From: Methanocorpusculum parvum
Lineage (GTDB): Archaea; Halobacteriota; Methanomicrobia; Methanomicrobiales; Methanocorpusculaceae
Direction of reading: 5' to 3'
Assembly (NCBI GenBank): GCA_002287215.1
Contig: LMVO01000047.1
Location: 1 to 64,000 of the forward strand
Length of the DNA stretch: 64,000 nucleotides
The translations under genes were made by a program, and so were the position numbers. The notes below the pieces were generated by a model, which was not told where the DNA came from, did no database searches, and saw only the letters and a program-made list of their open reading frames with translations. This document shows positions 1 to 7,919 of this stretch, one piece after another; position 1 is the first letter of the stretch, and every line of letters begins with the position of its first letter.

Positions 1-139
1 TGAGATATGCGAATTCTCGGGAACTGGTCAACGCTGCACCCCCCTTATTCTTTTGCAATAGTTTGTTTGTGTTTTTTTTTGTGTTGAGCGCAAGCTCTCA
101 TGTTTTGGTTGTCGTCCCTTCTTCTTCCGTCTTCTATCC

Positions 140-157
140 GGATACCCCGGGGTATCC
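140..157. repeat. 18-bp perfect palindrome
   Basis: GGATACCCCGGGGTATCC reads identically on both strands. It lies about 43 bases beyond the stop of the leftward gene ending at 200. No T-run follows on the minus strand, so it is not a plain intrinsic terminator. It could be a protein-binding site or cruciform. The rest of 1-199 shows no gene I can support. Confidence 0.6.
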
Positions 158-199
158 TGCATACAAGAAGAAAGAACGGGGAAAATAAAAAAAGAGCGG

Positions 200-514
200 T
201 TATTTTTCGCGATGATAATACAGCTCAAAATACACATCGCAGAGTTTTCCCTCTGCAATCGTATATTTTCTAAAATCATTCCCGTCATTCAGCGTATATT
301 CACCTTCTGCATCCCGCTCCCAGAACAGATCATACTGACGTTTGAGCGTCCCGTCACCGGAATCATACCAGAACTCCGAAACCGTCCCGTCATCTGCAAA
401 CACATACGTCAGCTGAAAAAACATTCCTCCGTCGGCATACTCCTGATCTGCATGCCAGATACCTGTGATCTCATCATTTTTCGGGTCCATATAACCAAGT
501 TGTATGCAAATCAT
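200..514 (-). CDS. Small acidic hypothetical protein (104 aa)
   Basis: I do not recognise the family. The protein is acidic, rich in Asp, Glu, Tyr and Phe, has no signal peptide or membrane segment, and its alternating strand-like segments (for example GIWHADQ, FQLTYVFADDGTVSEFW) suggest a small beta-barrel, as in lipocalin-like domains. The residue mix is protein-like, unlike the overlapping opposite-strand frame. The start is an ATG at 514 with no clear Shine-Dalgarno. It is transcribed divergently from the lipoprotein gene at 680. Function unknown. Confidence 0.6.
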   Translation of the reverse strand: MICIQLGYMDPKNDEITGIWHADQEYADGGMFFQLTYVFADDGTVSEFWYDSGDGTLKRQYDLFWERDAEGEYTLNDGNDFRKYTIAEGKLCDVYFELYYHREK

Positions 515-647
515 GGCGTATTAATATTTGCGCCATTGTAGGTCCGCTGGAATGGGTTTGTTGATAATGTAAAAAAACACCAATATTTTTCAGGTTATTC
601 GCTAGATACTCTTCAAATAACTGATAAAAAATTCGTAGTTAAAGCCA

Positions 648-656
648 GTATTATAG
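648..656 (+). promoter_or_regulatory. TATA-like box of the META lipoprotein gene
   Basis: GTATTATAG ends about 24 bases before the ATG at 680, which is the usual TATA-to-start distance in archaea. No ribosome binding site lies between, so the message is probably leaderless. Confidence 0.45.
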
Positions 657-679
657 GTAAGCGCGTCCAATAATAGTGT

Positions 680-1711
680 ATGAAGTACACAAAACTCATA
701 CTCGCCGTTTTGGCAGTGATCATCGCTGGCGTAATCGCAGCAGGCTGCATCGCTCCGCAAAACAGCCAGACACCTCAGGGAGAGTGGATCCTTACCGGTA
801 TAGGTTCGGACAACACGCCCGTGATCGGCATAATCTCTCTAGAAATAACGGACACCGGCATCTCCGGAAACAGCGGGGTAAATGCCTACTTCGGCTCAGT
901 TACCTTCGGTCCTGAGAACAATCTCACCATCACCGGTCTTGGATCGACAAAAATGGCGGGACCTGCAAATCTCATGCAGCAGGAACAGAAATACTACAAC
1001 ACCCTCAAAGCCGTAACCGGCTGGAAGATCATCGACGGGACCCTCACTCTCACTGACAACACCGGATCCGCGCTCCTTACATTTGCCGATGCTGCAAAAA
1101 GCCCGGCCGGAACCTGGACGCTTAATTCCGATCCGTCAGTGACCCTGTCCATCCTTCCCGACGGGACCATAAACGGCCGCGCCCCGGTCAACAGCTACTT
1201 TGGGACCTACACCCTCTCAGTCAGCAACGGGCTCGCCTTCGCCGGCATCGGCTCGACCCTCATGGCAGGAGACGACCCGCGAATGCAGAATGAGTCGGTC
1301 TTCTTCACCGCGCTGAACAACGTATCCGGCTGCAAACTTGAGAACAGCACCCTCCATCTCACCGACAGCGCAGGAGCCGTTCTCCTGACCTTCACCAAAA
1401 CCCCTGCTATCGTTGGAAAATGGCTTCTTGCATCTGATCAGAATGTTACCCTGCACTTCAATGCCGACGGATCATTAGGCGGACTGGCTCCAGTCAATGT
1501 CTACGGCGGATCGTATACGGCCGCAGACAGCACTCTTTCAGTCGGTGACGACATCATCTCGACTATGATGGCGGGAACAGATGAAGAAATGCAGGCTGAA
1601 TTTGCCTTCTTCGCTGCGCTCAAAGCATCAGCCGGCTACAAGATCATCGACGGAAGCCTGATCATCACCGACAAAGACGGAACAGAACTTCTGGTCCTTC
1701 TTCAGGGATAA
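680..1711 (+). CDS. Lipoprotein with three META/HslJ-like domains
   Basis: The 343-aa product begins with a lipoprotein signal peptide: MKYTK, a hydrophobic stretch, then lipobox IAAGC with Cys at about residue 23. The mature part is three tandem repeats of about 100 residues, each with a G-W/K-L opening, a V-N-x-Y-F/G-G-x-Y segment, a S-T-x-M-A-G motif and a closing L-x-L-T-D strand ending in LLTF or LLVL. This is the pattern of META (HslJ-like) domains. It is likely anchored on the outer face of the membrane. Function is unknown; META proteins are associated with stress or envelope roles in bacteria. Monocistronic and probably leaderless. Confidence 0.8.
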   Translation: MKYTKLILAVLAVIIAGVIAAGCIAPQNSQTPQGEWILTGIGSDNTPVIGIISLEITDTGISGNSGVNAYFGSVTFGPENNLTITGLGSTKMAGPANLMQQEQKYYNTLKAVTGWKIIDGTLTLTDNTGSALLTFADAAKSPAGTWTLNSDPSVTLSILPDGTINGRAPVNSYFGTYTLSVSNGLAFAGIGSTLMAGDDPRMQNESVFFTALNNVSGCKLENSTLHLTDSAGAVLLTFTKTPAIVGKWLLASDQNVTLHFNADGSLGGLAPVNVYGGSYTAADSTLSVGDDIISTMMAGTDEEMQAEFAFFAALKASAGYKIIDGSLIITDKDGTELLVLLQG

Positions 1712-1806
1712 CCTCCCTCTTTTTTCAGACTGTGCAAAAATCGTGCCGCACGTCCATCTTAATCATTCAGAAAAAAAGCAAGCTGATGAAGATCAGCAGA
1801 AATGAT

Positions 1807-2667
1807 TCAGTCGTAACGTTTCGGCGTACATGCATGTCCGGCGATAAACTCGCGGATCAGGTGCGCTGCGACCATCGCCGTTTGCCCCGCATCATTTGGG
1901 AGGACCTCTACATAATCAAAGCCGACCGCCTGTTTTGCCAGGGCGCGGATCACCTCACGCACATCACCCGGGGTAAGTCCGAACGGTTCGGGCGTTCCAA
2001 GACCCGGCGTCAAACAGCAGTCGATCGAATCCGCATCGATCGAAAGATACAAAGACTCTGTTCCGACAAGCTTTGCAACGTCAGCCAGTACAGAACCGAT
2101 CCCCCTGCTTTTCACCTCATCCGCCGTAAAGACATGATACATCTCCCGTGCACGGACAAACTCCTCCCTCGATCCGCTGCGCGCTCCGATGATGATGATT
2201 TGTGAAGTAACGTCATGCACCCGCGCCGTCACGCAGTCATGATTAAACGGCGACCCGCGATACTCATCCTGCATATCAAGATGGGCATCACAGACGACAT
2301 ACCAGGTTGGCTGCAGAGCTCTCACCGCTCCGATCGTTACTGAATGCTCTCCGCCCATCATCACTGGGATCTTTTCATCTTTGATAAGATCCAAAACAAC
2401 ATCCTCCACCTGATCGACAACCAGATCCGGCAGACACTCTGCATACAGATCACCCATGTCGTGAAACGGGATATCTGGAAGTTCTATATCATAATAGGGA
2501 TTGTAGGTCTCGATATTATAGGAGGCTGCACGGATCGCCGCCGGCGCATCCCGGCATCCCGGCTTATAAGATGTTGTTCCGTCAAAAGGGACGCCGAATA
2601 TTCCATATGCTGCGTCAGAATATGCAGTTTCCGCATCCGCAAAAAGAGTGTTAGAAAAAGACTGCAT
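1807..2667 (-). CDS. speB: Agmatinase (ureohydrolase family)
   Basis: Predicted to hydrolyse agmatine to putrescine and urea. The 286-aa length fits the family. Manganese ligands are visible in order: GGEHS, DAHLD and SIDADSID, the last retaining all three Asp positions although the usual following Pro is Cys. A DYVEVLP segment near the C-terminus matches the conserved Glu region. It lies 21 bases downstream of aIF5A on the same strand, so the two are probably co-transcribed; putrescine feeds spermidine, the donor for modification of the aIF5A lysine. Arginase or another ureohydrolase is possible but less likely. Confidence 0.88.
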   Translation of the reverse strand: MQSFSNTLFADAETAYSDAAYGIFGVPFDGTTSYKPGCRDAPAAIRAASYNIETYNPYYDIELPDIPFHDMGDLYAECLPDLVVDQVEDVVLDLIKDEKIPVMMGGEHSVTIGAVRALQPTWYVVCDAHLDMQDEYRGSPFNHDCVTARVHDVTSQIIIIGARSGSREEFVRAREMYHVFTADEVKSRGIGSVLADVAKLVGTESLYLSIDADSIDCCLTPGLGTPEPFGLTPGDVREVIRALAKQAVGFDYVEVLPNDAGQTAMVAAHLIREFIAGHACTPKRYD

Positions 2668-2688
2668 AGATGGAATTATTGTGCAGTC

Positions 2689-3072
2689 TTAAAGGTCAAG
2701 CTTGCGCTTGCCAAGCGACTCGATGTAAGGAACTTCCTGAGCCGGCTGGAATGATGCCAGAACGTGTGCGTCCTCTACAATTAATTCAAAGTTATTGAAG
2801 TCTTTCATATCCATGAACGTGACAACGTTTCCTGCGATCGTCAGGATCTGTCCGGTCTTTCTCTCAACGATCGGTGCATAGACCGTCGCCGATGTCGGTG
2901 AGACGACTGAGCGTTTCTGTCCGTCGAAAAGACCGACTACATCTAAACGCGCCTTAGCTGCTCCGTGTTTTCCTGGTTTGGAGATGGAGATGCTCTGGAT
3001 CTTGCATGGTTCATCGTCGACGACAACGTAACGACCTTCTTTCAGTTTTCCAACTTCAGTCTGTTCCTTCAT
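2689..3072 (-). CDS. eif5A: Translation initiation factor 5A (aIF5A)
   Basis: The 127-aa protein has the N-terminal KOW-like domain with the modification loop SKPGKHGAAK, in which the Lys between Gly and His is the site of (deoxy)hypusine in this family, followed by the OB-fold half. It binds ribosomes and relieves stalls. It is the first gene of a minus-strand unit with agmatinase and is divergent from the phosphatase gene starting at 3107, leaving only 34 bases for both promoters. Confidence 0.93.
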   Translation of the reverse strand: MKEQTEVGKLKEGRYVVVDDEPCKIQSISISKPGKHGAAKARLDVVGLFDGQKRSVVSPTSATVYAPIVERKTGQILTIAGNVVTFMDMKDFNNFELIVEDAHVLASFQPAQEVPYIESLGKRKLDL

Positions 3073-3106
3073 AGTATATCTCTCTAAGTATGGGAGGTAA
3101 TTGCTT

Positions 3107-3970
3107 ATGAGTGTTACTACACCCCGTGGGTGGGCAAGTATTCATGTGGATATCCCGCCAATAGAACTAATACGTATGGATCCCGCAGAGTTTCTTTCAG
3201 TTTGCGATAAAATCGCGCCCATGGTTGAGGAAGCGCTGGCTCCCCTCATCGGGACAGAGTACGGCGCCGCAGAACTCTGCATGGGTGCGGACAACACCCC
3301 GACCGAACGTCTCGATAAAATCGCCGAAGATATCATCCTCGCTGTGTTCCGGTCACGAAAAGTCTGCAGAGCCGTCCTCTCTGAAGAAGCCGGCCTGGTC
3401 ACCGACATTGGCGGAGAATCCGGTCTCGCCTATCTCGATCCGGTCGACGGCTCATTCAATGCCGGCGCGGGCATTCCCTTTTATGCGCTGTCGATCGGAT
3501 TATCCGAAGGAGGGGTCATGACCGCAGGTTATGTCAGAAATCTCGCGAACAAAGAGACCTTCACGGCGATCCGCGGCAAAGGCGCCTTCCTTGACGGACG
3601 CCCGATCCGTGTTTCGAAAAAAGCCGAGCTGAACATCTCGGCAATGAGCATCTACGCACGTGCGCCGGAGATGATCTCCCTTCTCGAAAAGGGTATGCGT
3701 ACCCGCCGGGGACGAAAACTCGGCGCCTCTGCGCTGGAACTCTGCTATGTCGCCTGCGGAAGGCTCGAAGGATTTTTAGATCTTCGCACAACCCTGCGGA
3801 TCACCGACGCCGCCGCTGGGATGTTCATCTGCGAAGAGGCCGGAGGCATTGTTACGCAGCCTGACGGATCGCCGGTTGCGTTTCCCGATGATGTATGCGC
3901 CGGCCGCCCTCTCCTCGCGGCCAACCCGGTGATCCACGCAAAAGTGTCAGAGATACTGAGGTCAAAATGA
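3107..3970 (+). CDS. Inositol monophosphatase-family phosphatase (FBPase/IMPase or NADP phosphatase)
   Basis: A 287-aa Mg2+-dependent phosphatase: LSEEAG, DPVDGSFNA (family DPxDGT-type metal motif) and ITDAAAG (family WDxAAG, Trp replaced by Thr). The ATG at 3107 is chosen over a TTG at 3101 because GGAGGT lies 8 bases upstream. Its stop overlaps the ATG of NAD kinase by 4 bases. Archaeal members act on fructose bisphosphate or inositol phosphate. In Methanocaldococcus the same two domains are fused in an NADP phosphatase/NAD kinase, so NADP(H) is a serious candidate substrate here. Confidence 0.85.
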   Translation: MSVTTPRGWASIHVDIPPIELIRMDPAEFLSVCDKIAPMVEEALAPLIGTEYGAAELCMGADNTPTERLDKIAEDIILAVFRSRKVCRAVLSEEAGLVTDIGGESGLAYLDPVDGSFNAGAGIPFYALSIGLSEGGVMTAGYVRNLANKETFTAIRGKGAFLDGRPIRVSKKAELNISAMSIYARAPEMISLLEKGMRTRRGRKLGASALELCYVACGRLEGFLDLRTTLRITDAAAGMFICEEAGGIVTQPDGSPVAFPDDVCAGRPLLAANPVIHAKVSEILRSK

Positions 3971-4782
3971 AGATCTGTATCGTATCCCGGATAGATTATA
4001 AAGAGCCGGTCGAACTTGCCCAGTCGATCGGTTGGATGCTTCGCGACCTGGGTCACGAAGTCGTGTATGAACAGTCGGTTGCCGCCGAACTCGGCTATAC
4101 GCCTGTCTCGCTGTCGGAGGATTTCTCAGCCGATCTTATCGTCGTTCTCGGCGGTGACGGCAGTGTGCTCCGGACCATCCGGATGCTGGACCGCCAGGTC
4201 CCTGTCGTCGGGATCAACCAGGGGCAGGTCGGGTTTTTAACGGATATCGAACGGGACAAAGCTGAAGAGATCCTCACCTCCCTTTCCCTGCCGCTCCCTC
4301 TTGATCCCCGCATGCGGATATCCATAGAATACAACGGCAGATCCGTCGGATCGGCGCTCAACGAGGCGGTCATCGTGACCTCCCGGCCGGCAAAGATCCT
4401 CAAGTTTGAGGTGTTCATCAACGGAAAACAGATCGATGAGTTCCGTGCGGACGGGCTGATCATCGGGACGCCGACCGGTTCGACCGCCTATGCGATGAGT
4501 GCCGGCGGGCCGATCGTCGACTCGACGATCGAAGCGATGCTTTTAGTCCCGCTTGCTCCCTACATGCTCTCCTCGCGCCCGTACCTGATCAACTCTAAAA
4601 GCGAAGTCGAGATCCGCCTTGTCTCCGTCAAACCCGCGCTGCTGGTGATCGACGGTCAGGATCAGTATGAAATCGGTGAAAATGCCAGACTGCTCATCCG
4701 AAAATCCTCACAACCCGCTCTCTTCGTCGATGTTGGCAGAGGATTTTTTGACAAGGTCGAGCAGAAACTGCGTCTTCTATGA
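3967..4782 (+). CDS. nadK: NAD kinase
   Basis: Phosphorylates NAD to NADP. The 271-aa sequence has the diagnostic GGDGS motif at about residues 62-66 and the second motif TPTGSTAYAMSAGGP. Both are intact. The ATG at 3967 is chosen because it overlaps the upstream stop as ATGA, implying translational coupling, while the longer reading frame upstream only duplicates the end of the phosphatase gene. The coupling to an IMPase-family gene suggests joint control of NADP level. Confidence 0.93.
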   Translation: MKICIVSRIDYKEPVELAQSIGWMLRDLGHEVVYEQSVAAELGYTPVSLSEDFSADLIVVLGGDGSVLRTIRMLDRQVPVVGINQGQVGFLTDIERDKAEEILTSLSLPLPLDPRMRISIEYNGRSVGSALNEAVIVTSRPAKILKFEVFINGKQIDEFRADGLIIGTPTGSTAYAMSAGGPIVDSTIEAMLLVPLAPYMLSSRPYLINSKSEVEIRLVSVKPALLVIDGQDQYEIGENARLLIRKSSQPALFVDVGRGFFDKVEQKLRLL

Positions 4783-4786
4783 ACGA

Positions 4787-4797
4787 TATTAAATAAT
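4787..4797 (+). promoter_or_regulatory. TATA-like box of the DUF169 gene
   Basis: TATTAAATAAT lies about 21-31 bases before the ATG at 4818 with no Shine-Dalgarno between, consistent with a leaderless message. Confidence 0.4.
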
Positions 4798-4817
4798 CAA
4801 ATGACGTATTTTACCTC

Positions 4818-5507
4818 ATGACAGATTATGCAAAAATCTCGGCGACCCTTAAGGAAGCCCTTCACCTTACCGGCTCGCCGGTCGCGGTAAAACTCGCATC
4901 GTCTCCTGAGCAGATCCCTGCCGGCATCCCTGAGATCGAAGAGACCGTTCGTCATTGTCGGATGGTCTCCCTCGCACGGGAAGGAAAGATCTTTTTTGCA
5001 CCAGACGCCAAACATCAGTGCGGCGGGGGTGCCTGGGTCCTTGGTCTGCGTGAGATCGGTCCCTCGATGGACTCCGGCGAACACTACCTGAAACTTGGAA
5101 AGTACAGTTCGCTTGGTGCAAGCAAACGCACTGTATATAATGTTCCTGCTCTGCCGCTTTCGACTTACGCTACGGTCTATGCCCCCCTGGAAAAAGCGAC
5201 CTTCGTTCCGGATGTCGTGATCATCTTCGCCAATCCGTTTGCCATGCTGAAACTTGCCCAGTCTACGCTTTTCCGGCTTGGCGGAAGGCTCTACCCTGAG
5301 TTTGCCGGCATCCAGTCGATCTGCTCGGATGCGACCGCCTATGTGTATCAGAACGGCGAACCGAACTTTTCACTCGGGTGTGACGGTTCACGCAAATTCT
5401 CCGGCATCGCCGACGAAGAGATGGTCGCCGGTCTCCCGGCCGAGCGGCTGGAAGAGTTGGCTGAAGCCGTTTTGAAGGTCACGACCGCCCCGGGTTCGAA
5501 AAAATAA
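4818..5507 (+). CDS. DUF169 family protein
   Basis: The 229-aa protein matches DUF169 in my reading: an N-terminal L-x-G-S-P-V-A-V-K segment, a central Cys-Gly-Gly-Gly motif (HQCGGGAWVLG) and a C-terminal half with C-S-D-A and FSLGCDGSRKF. Conserved Cys residues suggest metal or cofactor binding. The family is widespread in methanogens and anaerobes and has no established function. It stands alone with its own promoter. Confidence 0.8.
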   Translation: MTDYAKISATLKEALHLTGSPVAVKLASSPEQIPAGIPEIEETVRHCRMVSLAREGKIFFAPDAKHQCGGGAWVLGLREIGPSMDSGEHYLKLGKYSSLGASKRTVYNVPALPLSTYATVYAPLEKATFVPDVVIIFANPFAMLKLAQSTLFRLGGRLYPEFAGIQSICSDATAYVYQNGEPNFSLGCDGSRKFSGIADEEMVAGLPAERLEELAEAVLKVTTAPGSKK

Positions 5508-5517
5508 CTCCCCTTTT

Positions 5518-5628
5518 TTACCACAAGCCGGTGATCCATCCGTAGATCCCGTACACGACACAGCCGATCGCCACGATCATCAGCACGATGTACATCAGAC
5601 TCGGTCTTGTCCTTTCATCCGCATCCAT
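5518..5628 (-). CDS. Putative one-TM small membrane protein (36 aa)
   Basis: A 36-codon frame reads MDADERTRPS, then one hydrophobic helix (LMYIVLMIVAIG...) and a short aromatic tail ending GLW. Acidic-hydrophobic organisation looks real, but at this length chance is possible. It is convergent with the DUF169 gene, 10 bases away, and divergent from the ferredoxin. Function unknown. Confidence 0.4.
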   Translation of the reverse strand: MDADERTRPSLMYIVLMIVAIGCVVYGIYGWITGLW

Positions 5629-5706
5629 ACAACCATGTTGTTTGTCTGACGATATAAGGCTCCCGCAGAGCAAACTATTAAACGGCTGAAACAAATTATT
5701 AAGACG

Positions 5707-5886
5707 ATGATTCATATTCGACGAGATGTCTGCGGATACTGCGGAGCCTGTGTTTCCGTCTGTCCGAGAGGGGCCCTCGAACTCATCGATGCCTATCTGA
5801 CCGTTGATGAGACCCTCTGTAAAAGCAAATGTAAGATTTGTTCTACGGTCTGCCCGCTTGGGGCGATCGTGCTGGAGGAACAATGA
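5707..5886 (+). CDS. 2[4Fe-4S] ferredoxin (59 aa)
   Basis: A small two-cluster ferredoxin. The first motif is C-x2-C-x2-C-x3-CP ([12 protein letters not shown]), the second C-x3-C-x2-C-x3-CP ([13 protein letters not shown]), with a slightly enlarged first spacing. The stop overlaps the ATG of the geranylgeranyl reductase gene by 4 bases, so the two are translationally coupled. It is therefore a strong candidate for the electron donor of that reductase during saturation of archaeal lipid chains. Confidence 0.85.
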   Translation: MIHIRRDVCGYCGACVSVCPRGALELIDAYLTVDETLCKSKCKICSTVCPLGAIVLEEQ

Positions 5887-7076
5887 AGGGAGCATACGAT
5901 GTTTTGGTTGTCGGCGGAGGTCCTGGGGGAGCTCTCGCTGCAAAGGCCGCTGCCGAGCAGGGTCTTTCCGTTCTCCTCGTCGAAAAACGCCCGGCGATCG
6001 GGGCCCCCGTCCGCTGTGCGGAGGGTATCGGCAAGGAAGCGCTGGCAGAGTTCATCGATCCCGATCCGAAATGGATCGCTGCTGATCTCGACAAGGCGGT
6101 TTTGATCGGACCTGACGGAACGAAGTTCACCATCGGCGGCGAACATGCCGGAGGAAAAGTCGGCTACGTTCTTGACCGGAAGGTCTTCGATCGTGAACTG
6201 GTCTGGCAGGCCGCCGAGGCAGGCGCCGAGATCCAGGTACACGCTCGTGCGTCCGCTCCGATCATGATCAACGGCAAGGTCTCCGGCGCTGTTATCCATC
6301 AGCATGGAAAAACCTATGAAGTCCGTGCCAAAGTCGTTATTGCGGCCGATGGTGTCGAGTCGAAGTTTGCCAAATGGGCGGGGATCAACACGACCGTTCC
6401 GCTTGCCGAGCTTGAGACCTGCGCCCAGTACATCGTGAACGATATCGACATAGACGAACGGGCAAATCTGTTCTACTTCTCATATACGGACGCACCCTGG
6501 GGATACATCTGGGTTTTCCCGAAGGGTCACCGGTGTGCGAATGTCGGTATCGGCATTGCCGGAACGAAATCCGGCGAAGGGCACCGTGCGAAGGATTATC
6601 TCGACAGGTTCATTGCCCGCGAGTTCCCGAACGGAAAGATCACCGAGCTGATCGTAGGCGGCGTCTCCGTCTGCAAGCCGCTGGAATGCACGGTCGCCGA
6701 CAATCTGCTCATCGTCGGCGATGCCGCCCGTTTATCCGATCCGATCACCGGCGGAGGTATCTACAATGCGATGTACACCGGAAGGCTTGCGGGCGAAGTT
6801 GCCGCATCCGCGCTGAAAAAGGGGGATACCTCGAAAAAAGCGCTGATGGTGTATGACGAGACCTGGCGAAACGGCCACCTTGGTCATGCCCTTGCAAGAA
6901 ACTATGCGGTAAAAGAGGCGTTCATCAAAATGGATGATGCGAAGTTCAACTCGATCGTCCATTCGATGACGGATCTTTCTCTTGATGAGATCACGGTCAA
7001 ATCACTGGTGATTGCAATATTCAAGGCAAACCCCTGGCTCGCTCTTGAGCTGCCGCGGTTGCTTCTCACCCTCTAA
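5883..7076 (+). CDS. Geranylgeranyl reductase family flavoprotein
   Basis: A 397-aa FAD-dependent reductase: GGGPGG dinucleotide motif at about residues 10-15, the family segment GAPVRCAEG, and [14 protein letters not shown] near the C-terminal FAD site. In archaea the family hydrogenates the geranylgeranyl chains of archaeol-type lipids at the membrane. Start ATG at 5883 is set by the 4-base overlap with the ferredoxin stop; the longer frame runs into the ferredoxin. A T-rich stretch follows the stop. Confidence 0.9.
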   Translation: MKGAYDVLVVGGGPGGALAAKAAAEQGLSVLLVEKRPAIGAPVRCAEGIGKEALAEFIDPDPKWIAADLDKAVLIGPDGTKFTIGGEHAGGKVGYVLDRKVFDRELVWQAAEAGAEIQVHARASAPIMINGKVSGAVIHQHGKTYEVRAKVVIAADGVESKFAKWAGINTTVPLAELETCAQYIVNDIDIDERANLFYFSYTDAPWGYIWVFPKGHRCANVGIGIAGTKSGEGHRAKDYLDRFIAREFPNGKITELIVGGVSVCKPLECTVADNLLIVGDAARLSDPITGGGIYNAMYTGRLAGEVAASALKKGDTSKKALMVYDETWRNGHLGHALARNYAVKEAFIKMDDAKFNSIVHSMTDLSLDEITVKSLVIAIFKANPWLALELPRLLLTL

Positions 7077-7084
7077 ATCTTTTT

Positions 7085-7882
7085 TTATGTCCAGATGATG
7101 TCAGGCATCTCCCGCAGCGGGATGTTTTTGAATGTGTATTTTGGGTGACCGGCAAGGAGTGCGAACTGCGCTTTGCAGGTCTCAGGAATGCCGAGGGTTT
7201 TTGTAAGCTGCGGGAATGCGCCCAGAAGGATCATGACAAATCCTGCCCAGCAGGTCCCGAGCCCGATCGACGGGGCATAGATATCAGCATAGGTGAGGGA
7301 GATGATGCTGTCGACAAGACCCAGGTCCTCTTTAGGATCGGCAGCTGCGATGAGAAGCGCGGGGGCGTTTCTGCAGACAACATCGTTTCCTGCATCCAGT
7401 TTCCGGAGAAGTCCGGATGCGAGCCCGTACATGCGGTGTTCCTTTGGAACCGTTCTGAGGAGTTCGGCGGCTGCGGAGACGAATGCCTTTACTTTTTCCG
7501 GGTCATTGACGACGATCCAGATGACGGGATGTGCATTACATCCTGACGGCGCATGGGCGGTTATCGCGATGAGTTCTTCGCATTCGTCGTCTGATACGGG
7601 CGTGTCTTTCCAGCGGCGGATAGACCGGCGGCTTTTGAGATGGCGGGCAAGGATCTTTTGGTCGGCGAAACCAGCCGGTTCGGTTTCCAGATCGATATGC
7701 ATGGCGCCGGTCGGGCAGACGGCTATGCAGTGTCCGCAGGATATGCAGTCAGGTCCGGGATGGACGACCGGGGAGGCGTCTGCATCCTGCCGGATAATGT
7801 TGTTTGGGCAGATGTCAGTGCACGATCCGCAGGTGGTGCAGATCCCGTAGTTTATCATAATATGGCCGGAAAGGTTGGTCAT
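7085..7882 (-). CDS. Ferredoxin-nitroreductase fusion
   Basis: A 265-aa two-domain protein. Residues about 9-60 carry two [4Fe-4S] motifs (CTTCGSCTDICP and CISCGHCIAVCP). The remainder is an FMN-binding nitroreductase domain: RRSIRRWKD, HAPSGCNAHP and a C-terminal GLGTCWAG region. Such fusions pass electrons from ferredoxin clusters to FMN; the substrate is unknown. ATG at 7882 is used; an in-frame ATG at 7858 begins MINYG and is equally plausible since neither has a clear ribosome site. Convergent with the lipid reductase gene. Confidence 0.85.
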   Translation of the reverse strand: MTNLSGHIMINYGICTTCGSCTDICPNNIIRQDADASPVVHPGPDCISCGHCIAVCPTGAMHIDLETEPAGFADQKILARHLKSRRSIRRWKDTPVSDDECEELIAITAHAPSGCNAHPVIWIVVNDPEKVKAFVSAAAELLRTVPKEHRMYGLASGLLRKLDAGNDVVCRNAPALLIAAADPKEDLGLVDSIISLTYADIYAPSIGLGTCWAGFVMILLGAFPQLTKTLGIPETCKAQFALLAGHPKYTFKNIPLREMPDIIWT

Positions 7883-7919
7883 ATGCTAGTATTGGACTGC
7901 GGATAAAAAAAGTGTGCGG

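Noticed and set aside
28-288. Minus-strand 86-codon frame at the window start
   Set aside because: Low-complexity basic tail and overlap with the better-composed gene at 200-514; no ribosome site.
1732-2205. Plus-strand 157-codon frame
   Set aside because: Lies antisense to agmatinase, whose catalytic motifs are clear; composition is that of a shadow frame.
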